Notes: generated by a model not told the origin, from the sequence alone. Counted from the first letter of the stretch, positions 36,001-46,841 are shown. The stretch is 64,000 nt of DNA from Tolypeutes matacus (GCA_026826555.1 JAKSZT010017954.1:6710747-6774746), one strand, 5' to 3'. Numbers and translations: made by a program.

Positions 36001-36943
36001 CCTATACAAGAATCAACTCAAAATGGATCAAAGATCTAAATATAAAATCCAGGACCATAAAACTACTGGAAGAAAATGTAGGGAAACATCTTCAAGACCT
36101 TGTAGTAGGTGGTGGTTTCTTGGATCGTACACCCAAAGCATGTGCAACAAAAGAAAAAGTAGAGAAATGGGACCTCCTCAAAATTAAACACTTTTGCACC
36201 TCACAGGACTTTGTCAGAAGGGTGAAAAGGCAGCCAACTGAATGGGAAAAAAATATTTGGAAATCACATATCTGATAAGGGTTTAATATCCAGGATATAT
36301 AAAGAGATGTTACAACTCAACAATAAAAAGACAAATGACCCAATTAAAAACTGGGCCAAAGACTTGAATAGACATTTCTCCGAAGAAGAAATACAAATGG
36401 CAAAAAAAGCACATGAAGAAATGCTCAACATCACTCATGATTAGGGAAATGCAAATCAAAACTACAATGAGATATCATTTCACACCTATCAGAATGGCCA
36501 CTATTAAAAAGACAGAGAACTACAAGTGTTGGACAGGATGAGGAGAGATAGGAACACTTCTTCACTGTTGGTGGGAATGCAGGATGGTACAACCACTATG
36601 GAGGACTGTTTGGCAGTTCCTAAAGAAGTTGAATATAGATTTGCCATGTGACCCTGCAATACCACTACTGGGTATGTACTCAGAAGAACTGAGAGCAGTG
36701 ACACGAACAGACATCTGCACACCGATGTTCATAGCAACATTATTCACCATTGCCAAAAGTTGGAAAAAACCCAGGTGTCCATCAACAATTGAATGGATAA
36801 ACAAACTGTGGTCTATTCACACGATGGAATATTATGCAGCTGTAAGAAGAAATGAAGTCATAAAGCATATGGCAACATGGATGAACCTGGAGGACATTAT
36901 GTTGAGTGAAGCAGCCAGACACAAAAGGACAAATACTGTATGA
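33048..36943 (+). pseudogene. LINE-1 ORF2 (endonuclease and reverse transcriptase), inactivated
   Basis: ORF2p nicks DNA and reverse-transcribes L1 RNA at the target. The endonuclease part shows QETH (near 33302-33313), GDFNTPL (33600-33620) and SDH near 33857. The reverse transcriptase has the FADD catalytic motif at 35235-35246, preceded by '[10 protein letters not shown]' and followed by the 'IKYLGV'-like thumb segment. The C-terminal region (35574-36275 and 36584-36943) carries the WCWENW and PAIPLLG motifs. Damage: several frameshifts before 33540, a SINE at 33179-33274, in-frame stops at 33903 (TAA), 35514 (TAA) and 35559 (TGA), then frameshifts near 36255 and 36440. The natural end is the stop at 36941-36943. 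Antisense ORFs over this interval are shadows. Confidence 0.95.
33179..33274 (+). mobile_element. Short DAS-type SINE inserted in LINE-1 ORF2
   Basis: A 96-bp tRNA-like unit with A box 'gtggctcaaatgg' and B box ggttcgatacc (33233-33243), ending in an A-rich tail. It is flanked by aaaaaacatgag at 33167-33178 and 33275-33286. It is younger than the host L1 and nearly undamaged. Confidence 0.93.
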
Positions 36944-37146
36944 ATGCGTTACTATGAACCAAATATATTGTGTAATATATTGTTTGATTCAAAAAAAATT
37001 TACATGTATCCATTACATTTAATTGAGAAATGTATATATTCATCTATGTTTACTTTTTAGTTTTTAATGGTTTATATTTTCAATTATTAAATGTACAAAA
37101 TAAAGTTAATTTAAAAAAAAGGAATTAAAACTAAAAAAAAAAAAAA
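36944..37146 (+). other. LINE-1 3' UTR, polyadenylation signal and tail
   Basis: An AT-rich 3' UTR of about 170 bp, AATAAA at 37099-37104, then A-runs interrupted by 'ggaattaaaacta'. Confidence 0.85.
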
Positions 37147-37149
37147 TCA

Positions 37150-37555
37150 AAATGCTCTATGCAATTATCAGCACTTTACCTAAAGCCACTCTTCTAAAGT
37201 GTGACAGCCTTTGCTGGTGTCTTACACCATGGATCTCTAGTAGATGTTAGTTTCTGACTCACTCCATTCCTATCCTTGTCTCGCTTTCTTAGTATAGAGC
37301 AGATAAAAACTCTTGGAATGTGGCCCAATAGAAACAATTGCTGACAGGGCCAAGTCTTTTAAACTCATTTTGCTTGAATTTTTAATCATTGTTAAAATTT
37401 ATTTGGCAACTCCAGTAGGTACAGATAGAAGGAACCTCAGCTAGAACGATTCCCTAATAGCTTTTAAAAACATATATCTTGGTGGGAAATTATAACTTTT
37501 TGTTTACCTGAGATTATTTTTTAGCCATTTGTTTTAATGAGTGAAAGTTTTTTAA
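37150..37555. other. Unassigned DNA
   Basis: No gene or repeat recognised. Confidence 0.4.
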
Positions 37556-37559
37556 AAAT

Positions 37560-37812
37560 AATAGTAAGCATTATAGCTAATATTTATTGAGCATTGATTC
37601 TGTGCCAGGTTTGGTTACTAGCTTTTCACATATATTACCTCATTTAATCCTCTAACAACCTTATGAGATAAGGTATTATTACTATTCCCAACTGAAAGAT
37701 GAGCATTTTGAGGCCCCCCAAATTAAGTCATTTCTGCAGCATCACATGGCTGATAAGTGGCACGGCCAAGATCCCAGCCCTGGCAGTCAAGGCAGAGTCT
37801 GCGGCCTTGATC
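37560..37812 (-). repeat. MIR element
   Basis: Antisense MIR: 'tagctaatatttattgagc', 'gtgccaggtttggttact', 'cctcatttaatcctctaac', then 'ggctgataagtggcacgg'. Confidence 0.88.
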
Positions 37813-37814
37813 CA

Positions 37815-38166
37815 AACAGTAAAGGGCTGCACATCCAGAATAGTGGCCGAGAGTCACTTGTGGCTACTGAGCACTTGAAATGTGTCTGGACCAACTTGAG
37901 ATGGGCCATAAGTGTGAAATATACAACATATTCCCACGTCTTAGTATGATAAAAAGAATGTAAAATTAATTATGCATTAATTAATCATTAATAATGCCCT
38001 CATATTAATTACATTTTGAAATGATAATATTTTGGATATAATAGATTAAATATATTCTTAATATCAATTTCACCAATTTCTTTCCACTTTTTTTTTAGTG
38101 TGGCTACTAGAAAATGTTAAGTTTCCTATGACGTTTGCATTACATTTCTAATGGAAAGGGTTGCTA
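37815..38166 (-). mobile_element. Non-autonomous hAT-type DNA transposon, long form
   Basis: Contains 'gtggctactgagcacttgaa', 'atgataatattttggatata', 'agtgtggctactagaaaatg' and ends near 'ttctaatggaaagggttgc'. It shares its end sequence with the shorter element at 22109-22310 and has near-inverted termini. The orientation is nominal. Confidence 0.7.
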
Positions 38167-38169
38167 TAG

Positions 38170-41100
38170 AGATATACACAAAGTGATCTCTGGAGTTCCT
38201 TTCTTGACTCATGAGTCTCTGGTCCTAACTTATTGAGGAAATCAGCACAAATTTCTGACCCTTCCTTTCCTTTCTGGTCATTTCACTTCCAGATATCCAG
38301 CACAAAGTACAAATTCTTACATCTGAGTCTCTACCAAGAATCTAACAAGTATGGAAAGATAAAACACTGACATGTTATACGTTAACGAGATCAAAAGGAG
38401 GGCTAATGACAGAAACGTGGCTGCTGTTAAAATGCCCTCCAGAGGATAATCTGGGCGGACTTTTTGTTCTCCTTAAGGCAATCCCATTTAATGACTTCCA
38501 GAGAGGTCTCTCCATTTTCTCTCCCTAGGCCCTCCTTAGCCCTCCCTAACCCTCCCTCCCACTCCCTTTCCCTGTCCACCACTTTCCAGTCCACATCTCT
38601 CTCTCTCCTGGATGCCCCCACCTCCACCCGCTTCCTGTGTGTCTATGCATCTGGGGCAGCCCCTCTGTTTAAGTGGTTCTGACACAAGGCAGGTCTTTTT
38701 TTCCTTGCCAGGGAGAGCAGAGTGTATAATGGCGTTGCCCTCCGCTGGGGATCTTTGAGAAGCTTTACGGCTCGAGCAGGCATGGGGGAACCAATCACAG
38801 GCACTAGTTGCTGATATATGACACTAATATAGGGTTCACTTTTATTCTCGACCTAAAAAAAGATAGATTGCTCCAAGTTTAGACAGGCTGTAAAATTGTG
38901 TGCTTCTGGAACCATGCTGCCTTCCCCCTGGGACCACTCTAATTGCTTTACATCTGTACAAAGGTTCCTTGTAATCTGGCTTTCTGCCTTCATTTGTCTT
39001 CTTTTCAGCCTCTTAGTAAAGACCTTAATTGGTCTTAGTGGGGCTTTTTTCAGTTAGTGCAACTGTACCTTTAGGGCTGAACAAGTACCAGACACTACCT
39101 GCAGGGGAGAAGTGGGGAGATGGGAAAGACATCAATACTCTTTTACCTTTAACGGTTTAATTAATGTGCTCAGAACAAGGAGAGGTCTGAAGAAATTTCT
39201 GCTCCTCCAGGACCCTGCTAGAGATCAGACATAACTGGGGTTAGGTAGAATTTTCTAGATTTCTCTCCTGCTCCTGTCTCTGTGAACACTTATTAGCCTC
39301 ATAATTGTCTCACAATAAACTGCTGTATCACGTTTCAGTCTGTCCTCTTTGGAGGATCAGCTTGCTTTACATCAGTAGACTGAAATACTGGGGGATGCAT
39401 GAGAAGGAAGTAGCCTCTAATTTCAGTTTCTTAGCTACTAATTATTTAATAATACATTTTATTGCCTATTAAAATGTGGTATAACTTGCTTGTCAGCAAA
39501 ACTAGATGGAACCTAATCATTTGAGGAGAAGGATAATTGGCACTTGTACAGATGGCTTTTATTGAAAGTCGGGTTTGTTACTGAAGATAGAGTTCCTTGC
39601 CAGGTTTCTTGGTTCTGTCTGTGGGCTGGTCAGTGTTACTGTATTACAGCCCTGGCGGTTCAATGTGGTATTATTGCAAATTCCGTATGTACTCAGTTAT
39701 AGATCATAAAGGCTTCTGCTGTGTAGGTACTTTTTTCCCTCACTTTCTCCCCCTCCACCCCTGGCTTTAAAGGGCCCTAGTGAGTTTTGTACCACACTGC
39801 AAATTACCTTATATGCTGGAAAATGCATCAGTGGAGACTTTGTTTAAACAAAGGGCGTTTTATGATGGATAGAAGTAACCAAAACTTCTGGATTTCCATC
39901 TAGTAAAAATTTGTGTAGGAAAATTGGACAAGTCCCAGTTCCTTAGTAGAATTTCACGAAGGTTTTCCTGTTGCTTCAAAATGACCCCTGAAGGAATGTT
40001 ACATAAATTCCAGAAAGTTGCCCCCAGTGTTTCCTGGAGCACAATGAAAAGTAAGGGGAATACATTGCTTGTGGAATGGTTTGGTAGGAATATTAGTGCC
40101 CTGAGTAGAACAGAGAGGAACCCAAGTATTTGGGCTGTAAGTGGGGTGTGCTGGTCAAGATTCATAGCAGGAGGTATTCTTGGCAAGCACTTAGGTAAGA
40201 ACACTTTGGTAGGTGAGAACAGAACTGCTCCAAAGGAGGAGGAAGCCCCAGACTCCAGAGCTTTGTCAGCTAGAACCTAACATTCTCACCCTGCAGAGTG
40301 TACTCTTCCTTTGCCCACTCAAGCCTTACTTCCTACTCAGATAATGGCCTCAATTCACTGAAGACCACCACACTTACGTGAAAGTCCATCTTGTGTTCCA
40401 ACCCAAGAGGATCATTTAAAATCCACAACAATGTCCATCTTTGTGTGTTTTCTGGATCGCGTTTTTCCATCATAACTCCTCTGTAATTATTCTTTTCATC
40501 TTCTGTTAGAACTCCTGTAGTCTAGCTGTACCAGGACAATGTGTCTCCTGTCTGTCTGGTGTCACCCTTGGCAAATGCATTCCTCTTCCCTTTTCAAAAA
40601 GTACACCCTCTCAATCGTTCTCTATAAGGTTTCAAAACCTCAGTGAAGAACTGTATTTTACCAGTCAACACATAGCCTTTTAAATTTAAAAGTAGGAGGG
40701 ACTGTCTAGGCTTGGTACTTTAGAACATTAGTATGAAGTAAGCTTGACGTAGATAGCTCTGTTTTTTTATGGGTTGAGCTTGGGAATTACTGTAATTTAA
40801 CACCTATAATAAATGTGTAAAGAGAGGGAATATAGCCAATTCTGAGGCTTTGTGTGTTATATGAAGGATATGTATTATACATTGTCATTAAATTTTCTTG
40901 AGCATAAGCTACTGGCAAGTGGAAGCTAATTTAACATGTGTGTATTGAAACTGGAACAGGCAGCTATAAACTGGTCTGGGAGTTGATTTGGGAGGCACAA
41001 ATCTTTTAGAACTATGATAGTGTAGAGGTTGATAATTAGGATGTCTGTAACCCTGGTGGTCATGATCCACAGCCTGCTCTGGACAGTGTGCAAATGTATA

Positions 41101-41195
41101 TGCGCATGCGCTTTGAGACTGGATTTTTCACAAGGTTACATCTGCTGATTTCTTTCTCTCCCACTATTTACTTTTCTGGAATTTATTAATAAATC
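38170..41195. other. Unassigned DNA with a pyrimidine-rich tract
   Basis: 38500-38625 is strongly CT-biased on the + strand (repeated 'ccctcc'). A CCAAT-like 'aaccaatcac' lies near 38790. A 118-codon ORF at 39924-40280 has no recognisable feature. No exon can be defended. Confidence 0.4.
41101..41112. promoter_or_regulatory. NRF1-like palindromic site
   Basis: tgcgcatgcgct matches 11 of 12 positions of the YGCGCAYGCGCR consensus and holds two CpGs in a CpG-poor region. No promoter or CpG island surrounds it. Confidence 0.3.
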
Positions 41196-41199
41196 ACCA

Positions 41200-41814
41200 G
41201 TGTACCCAACAGGATTCTCTTACAGCTCTCATCCTCATAATGTTTCTGTTGTTGTTCTAGTGGTGCTATTAAATGAAGCACTACTAAAACTACCTCCATC
41301 TCTGGCTCCCCTTCTGCCAGGTCCACCACTAACATTTGTGGGACAAGAGTACACATGGAGCCCCACCTTACCTCTCTCTTTCCAGTATAATGGGCTTTGC
41401 ATGCACAAGGGTGGGCGTCCATCCCACACAACCAAGCTCCATCCATACCTTATGCCCCTACCTTTCCAGCAAACAGCTGCCCCTTGGCCACCTCAGACCT
41501 ATAGGTGTGTGCTACAGAGCATGACCTACCTTCTGGAGCACAGTCCCCAGGGTAGAAGTCTGCCTGTGCAGGCCCTGGAAGGGGCTTGGATCCATCTGGT
41601 CAAGGGAGTCCTGGGTCCCTGGTATGCAGAGCATGCACTAGAACAGGGGATATGTGAGCTAGGTGGACCTGTCCCGATGGTCCCATGGACTCTTGCCCCA
41701 TGGCAAGGGCCACAACTGGAAGAAGGCCTGGGCAAGACTCCATTATGCAAGGCTCCCAGGGCCAGGACTCAGTTGTCTTATTATGAACTGGATTGCCCTG
41801 CCTTTCCCTTTTAA
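41200..41814 (+). other. Unrecognised 204-codon open reading frame in a GC-rich patch
   Basis: This is the longest open frame in the window apart from LINE-1. The protein would be Pro/Leu rich with a hydrophobic stretch near residues 14-28 and no motif I know. The patch 41270-41820 is clearly richer in GC than its AT-rich flanks. It ends abruptly at both sides, and overlapping frames on the minus strand (41836-41526) are also open, which is what GC-rich non-coding sequence does. No splice sites, Kozak context or poly(A) signal support a gene. It may be an old, unfamiliar repeat. Confidence 0.25.
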
Positions 41815-41829
41815 TCTTGATGACTCCAA

Positions 41830-43275
41830 TTTCCATACCCTTTCAGAAAAACAAAACAAAAATAAGAGAGTGAGGGCAGGGGGAGAGAAATAATAATATA
41901 AATAAGTCTTGTCCAAAAGCTAAATGGGTGGGTTATTGTTAACTCATATGGACAGAAGATAAAAAGGCTTAGTTTTCAGTTCAATACTAGGAAGTCTTAT
42001 ATAAAAGATATTTTGTGACATGTTTGTATAAGAAATCTGCTTTTTCCATTAGCCATAAAAGTATAACACACTGCTATCCATTCACAAGGAATGCCTTACC
42101 ATATAGTGCAGGGACCATGTAAGGGAAAACTGCAGCTGAAGGACCAAATTAGGAGTGTTTTCAATTTCAGGAGTCCAGAGAAGAAACAAAGCCTTGCATT
42201 GACATAGTTTGAAAAAAGTAAAGCAGTTTGAAGCTTGCTAGGAATTTTAAACACATTTTTTAAAGAATAGGGATAATTGTATTGTCATTAATACTACTAT
42301 AATTTCCAAAGAGTTGCTGAAACTCATCTCTTCTCTGAATTTAAATATGGTGCATGGACTTCTAAAATGAGGTTAACTGGACTCAGACTTCACTAAGAGG
42401 TCAATGAAGTATGTTTTTTCTACTGTGCTAAAGTTACCTAAATTGACTTTGGTGTAGAATAGTCCTTAAAGTATTCATAGGTCTTTGTAGATGTTTTATT
42501 GGTTCCTTTTGGGGAGGGGGGATTCAGCCTTTTAATTACCCTGATTTTTATCTTAAGAAAAATAATAGTTCAATTGTATGTCTTCTTTCTTTGACAGATG
42601 GTGGTTAATATTGTTTGCTGTGTAAATGAGGCGCTTTACCCTCCAAAAACAAATCCTTCAGGGAAACATGTTAATATTGGCTTTGAAAGGAAATAAATGA
42701 AAATTAAGCAAGTATCTTGAAATGAACCCTTGTCAATCTGCTTTCACATTATCTTAATAGATGAGAGTATTAGTAGAACACGTTCAGGCTCACTCTTCTC
42801 ATCTAGAAAATGGCGATAATATCTTATTATTAGGTTGTTAGGATGAAATGCATCAATGTGTTTTCATTCCCCTGACCCAAAGTAGACTAAATTAATGTTA
42901 ACTGACTTCTTCATTCAACTTTTGCAAAGAAAATTGGGAGTAGGGCCTACTGTAGAATAAGTTTGACTCTTAGAACAGCTTTTCCACTTTCTTTTTCTTC
43001 CACTCACTCTTAGCAGTGAGTTGAAAGAAGGAACTGAGACAGGACAGAGTAAGTTGCAATGTGGAGTTTCTTCTCCCTAAATTCAGTACCTTAAACTGTG
43101 TGTGCAAAGGGTGACTGTCACAGTTATAGTCAGAGGCCTCTGAGCTGCTCTTATGGAGTATCAGCCTGGTTCTCAGGATATGCAGTGAATTTGCTCACCA
43201 AAATGATAATACACACAGAAATCATCATCTCCCTATAAGATTGGTCCTGACTTTTCTTGTATTTACCAGGGTCAC
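41830..43275. other. Unassigned DNA
   Basis: No gene or clear repeat recognised over 1.4 kb. Confidence 0.4.
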
Positions 43276-43290
43276 TCCATTGGTTGTCTT

Positions 43291-43392
43291 TTTTTTTTTT
43301 TTTTTTTTTTTTTACTGGGAGGTCCCAGGGATCGAACCTGGGTCCCTACATATGGGAGACAGACACCCAACCATTTGAGCCACATCCATCCC
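43291..43392 (-). mobile_element. Short DAS-type SINE
   Basis: A T-run is followed by 'gggaggtcccagggatcgaa', an antisense B box and 'aaccatttgagccacatcc'. The flanks ccattggttgtc (43278) and ccactggttgtt (43393) are a diverged target duplication. Confidence 0.88.
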
Positions 43393-43422
43393 CCACTGGT
43401 TGTTTCTTATCTCCACTAGGGT

Positions 43423-43444
43423 AAAAAAAAAAAAAAAAAAAAAA
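43423..43444. repeat. Poly(A) run without an attached element
   Basis: About 22 A directly follow 'ccactagggt'. No SINE body precedes it on the + strand. Confidence 0.85.
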
Positions 43445-43449
43445 GTCAT

Positions 43450-44505
43450 TGTCTAGCATATTTGTTTAAAAGGGTCATCAGCTATACCCACCCAGCACCT
43501 CTTGCAAATACAGATCTTTGAAAATTAAACCATATAATAATGATAGAGCAAAGTAATTTGCTTGTGTTTTTGGCCCATCTTTCATTATGCTCAGGCTGCT
43601 TTCCATTGAACCGTTGTTCTGATCTATGGGTCTGTGCTTTTGAGTTTTGAAGCTCCAGCCTAAATAATGCCTAGGTTCCTAAGATGTCCTCACCCACGCA
43701 GAATAATCTGGCACCCCTTGACTTCTCTTTCAGCACCCCAGTGAGGTCAGTCGTCCACCAAAGAAGCAGGAATGGGAGTAATAGAAAGGGGGAAAGATGT
43801 CCAAGTGAGCCAGTTCAGCAAAACATGCATACTCTGTAGTTGGACCTCTTGCCCATACGGTTAGATTTCTGGGTTCTACTGGAGACCTATTCAACTCTTG
43901 AATAAAATTTGCTGAACACAGAGAACTTCAAGAAAACAAGTTATATATGCACACATACACACAACATGTGTACATGCATCTGCATATATACATACTTATA
44001 GGGCACACATTCTTAAAGAATTCTGATTTAGGGTAGGCTTAACCTTTTGACAATTCAAAGGGAGAAGTTAGTCTATGAAGTGATTATTATGGAAACCCTA
44101 CTGAGCCTTTCCTAGAAATGCCAGAACCACAAAAATTTCTTAGCATTTGAAAAGATGACAAATGATGATTTATGCAGACCTCAGGATTCCATTCCTAGGG
44201 CACTGTCATTTATTACTACCATGGGCAGGAATGGTTCCTTTTAACATCAGATTGGATGTTTATACTGATGATAATTAGGGGTGGTGAAATAGTTGCAATA
44301 AAACAAGAACCAGACCCAAACAGTCCCCAGTATCCCTTCTCCCTCCCTTGACTTCCCCTGAGTCCCTTCTTTTGTCCACTCTGTTTCTCTCTACACTCCC
44401 TTTCCAGTCTTTCCTTCCTAGACAGGGGAGGCTGAACAGAGATTGAGATTCTGCATCAGGTAAGGCATTCAAATCCTGAAATGCCATAGTTGGAACTAGT
44501 TTTAA
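43450..44505. other. Unassigned DNA
   Basis: No gene recognised. 43529-43552 is identical to 45378-45401 (see findings). Confidence 0.4.
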
Positions 44506-44515
44506 AATGTTTCCT

Positions 44516-44613
44516 GGGAGCAGCGTGGCTCATGCAGGATCCCTGCTTCCCATTTGGGAGGTCCTGGGTTTGATTACTCTTGCCTCCTAGAAAAAAAAAA
44601 CAAGCAAAAGAAA
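44516..44613 (+). mobile_element. Diverged DAS-type SINE, first of a tandem pair
   Basis: 'gggagcagcgtggctcatgc', 'ttcccatttgggaggtcctg', and B-box-like 'gggtttgattact', then an A-rich tail. Confidence 0.8.
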
Positions 44614-44620
44614 CAACTCA

Positions 44621-44711
44621 TGGGAGCCAGTGTGGCTCAATGGTTGAGCGCCAGCTTCCCACATACGAGATCCCAGGTTTAATCCCCAGCCCTTGGTACC
44701 TCAAAAAAATA
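44621..44711 (+). mobile_element. Diverged DAS-type SINE, second of a tandem pair
   Basis: 'gggagccagtgtggctcaat', 'ggttgagcgccagcttccc', and B-box-like 'aggtttaatcccc', then an A-run. It follows the first by eight bases. Confidence 0.8.
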
Positions 44712-44714
44712 GTT

Positions 44715-45225
44715 TTCTCCCAGGGAAAGTGAAACACTCCTTTCAGTCTCACAAAAAAAGTATACTCTCTGATAACCCTAGGCAAAAGAACTTCATTTTA
44801 AGAAAGTTGTCGTATTTATCTTTACCTGTGACAGAATAGAGTTGTTTTTGTTGTTATTATTTGGAAGGTTTTTTAAAAAGAAGAGAAATATCAACATTGT
44901 ACATTCCAAAACAGGCAAATTCTAAGTTCCCGTAACAGGTACTTCAAATACTTCCTATACTTCCTGGTTTCATTCATATAAACATTTTCTCAGTGGATAC
45001 CTGAAGAATGTTTTCCAGAAGCTGTGCAAGTACTAAAACATGGAGATGCACAAGCCACAGTGGTGAACATGAAAGCATTCACAATCAGGTGAGAGAGAGG
45101 CAAGCAGACAACTGTAGGTGGCAGAGGGGCCAAAAGAAAGGTAAACTATCAATAACCAGGTGGGCATTAGCCCCATTTTAGAGCTAAAGAAACTGAAACT
45201 TTGGAATATATGTATCCTTTCGGTC
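44715..45225. other. Unassigned DNA
   Basis: No gene recognised; possibly a MIR-like piece near 45160-45200. Confidence 0.35.
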
Positions 45226-45229
45226 TTTT

Positions 45230-45760
45230 CCTCTGTGTGTGTATGTAAATTTTAATACACAGATGAAAGTCTAATGGAACATACTTTGCCTGATACTTTC
45301 ATGAACCATACATCTTTTCATTCTATTGTTCCACATCTGTTTTGACCCATTCTGTGAATACACAGCAATGCAGCATTACCATATAATAATGATAGAGCAA
45401 AATATTATATTACATTGTTCCACATCTGTTTTGATCCATTCTGTGAATACACAGCAATGCAAGTAGCCTATCCTAATTGCTGCGCATTTAGGATTTGTTC
45501 AGTTTTTCATCTTTGTGTTCATTGAATTTTGGATTTCCTTAGAACATATATTTGGAAATGGAATTGCTGTATCAAAAAATATGGACAATTCTGTATTTAT
45601 TGGTAGTCTTATTTTTCAACTGCTCTAAAACAAGTGTTACATTCTTAGAAAGTATTATTTATTTACCTAATTGGAAATATTTGTGCAAGTGAAATATCCA
45701 AGTGTTATTGTTTGCTATAACTCATTAGGTATTTATATAAAATTTATTCTAATTTTCAAG
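45230..45760 (-). mobile_element. Old LINE-1 3' end
   Basis: Antisense old-L1 wording such as 'gaaccatacatcttttca' and 'ggaaatggaattgctgtatc' with 'atatggacaattctg'. It carries an internal duplication at 45325-45461. Confidence 0.5.
45325..45461. repeat. Direct 48-bp duplication with filler sequence
   Basis: 45325-45372 and 45414-45461 match at 47 of 48 bases. The 41-bp filler (45373-45413) contains a 24-base exact copy of 43529-43552. Confidence 0.85.
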
Positions 45761-46039
45761 ATTTTTCATCCCTTTGTTCCATGTATATTGCTACTCATGT
45801 ATCCTTTCTCTTCTTTTATCCTTCTCTGAATTTGGTACTTAAAAAAAAAAAAAAAAGCAAGAAGGAAAAGAAAGAAAAAACTAGCCTCAAATAATACCTT
45901 TTCTTGAAAAACATTTGGAGGCTCAGGCCAAACCTCTCTGTGCTATTCTTTCCTTGGCCTCCTTCCATCCATCCTCCTATTGCACTTATCTCATTTGTCA
46001 CTTTATCTTATTGTTTATCTTTTCATGATTAGGAGGATC

Positions 46040-46061
46040 CTTTTTTTTTTTTTTTTTTTTC
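46040..46061. repeat. Poly(T) run
   Basis: About 22 T after 'aggaggatcc'. Confidence 0.85.
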
Positions 46062-46064
46062 TTT

Positions 46065-46185
46065 ATTTTAAGTAAAATGTAAGCTACTCAGGGCCAAAGG
46101 CCATGCGTTGGGCTATTTTGTATACTTAGCATAGCAGAGCATCTTAGACATAATAGGAATAGGATATATATGATGATTAATCAGT
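46065..46185 (+). repeat. L2 fragment
   Basis: 'aatgtaagctactcagggcc', 'cttagcatagcagagcatct' and 'agacataatagg' follow sense L2 3' order. Confidence 0.6.
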
Positions 46186-46646
46186 CTGTTATCTTTTTAT
46201 TTCAGCAGAGTCCAAGGAAAGGCATGGTCAAGTTCATGGTAATCATATGCCTTCAAATATCATGTTGACCATTTGTCTTTCTCACTTTGATGTAGAAGGA
46301 AGGTAGATTGGCTCACTGAAGGAAAAAAAAACATTATAGTCGGTGACATCAGGGGAAAAAATGCATTTAGTTCTTAAACTGTTTGGCACCTAGTAGACAT
46401 TCAGTATATGGACACTGCTTGTTTTTTTTGTTTAAAGTGGACTCACAGCTAGTCTTTGCCTATACTGTATAAGCCCAGGCAGTTAACACTTCTGTTTCCT
46501 TGTCTGTGAGTGGTGGATTGGATTCATTCACACTGTTCTCCTGGACTGAGTCCATTTAGTTACTCTCTTGATCATAGGCATTAAGTATTGGAGGCAGAAA
46601 CAGAACCGGTCATATGAATACTGGCTAAAATATTCAACTTAGTTTT

Positions 46647-46826
46647 TTTTTTTTTCTCCCGACTTTATTTTATACATTTAATAATTGAAAATATAAACAA
46701 TTAAAAACTAAAAAGTAAACACAGGTGAATAAATATATACATTTCTCACTTAAATGTACTGGATACATATAGAAATTTTTTTGAATCAAACAATATGTTA
46801 CACAATATATTTGGTTCATAGTAACG
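46647..46826 (-). mobile_element. 5'-truncated LINE-1, same family as the 31.5-37.1 kb copy
   Basis: On the minus strand it matches the 3' UTR at 36945-37114, including 'ttactatgaaccaaatat' and 'tgtttgattcaaaaaa', with a T-run at the right place. Flanked by ttcaacYtagtttt at 46633-46646 and 46827-46840. Confidence 0.92.
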
Positions 46827-46841
46827 TTCAACCTAGTTTTA

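Larger units (their letters stand above)
31525..37146 (+). mobile_element. Near full-length, inactive LINE-1
   Basis: The element begins with a promoter-like 5' UTR, contains the C-terminal part of ORF1, all domains of ORF2 in order, a short 3' UTR, AATAAA (37099-37104) and an A-rich tail. Flanking aaaaaatca at about 31516-31524 and again where the tail meets unique DNA (about 37140-37148) is a possible target duplication. Length including the inner SINE is about 5.6 kb, which is a little short because the ORF1 N-terminal coiled coil is missing. Frameshifts and stops make it inactive, but damage is modest, which suggests a lineage-specific insertion. The same 3' UTR recurs at 46647-46826. Confidence 0.93.
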
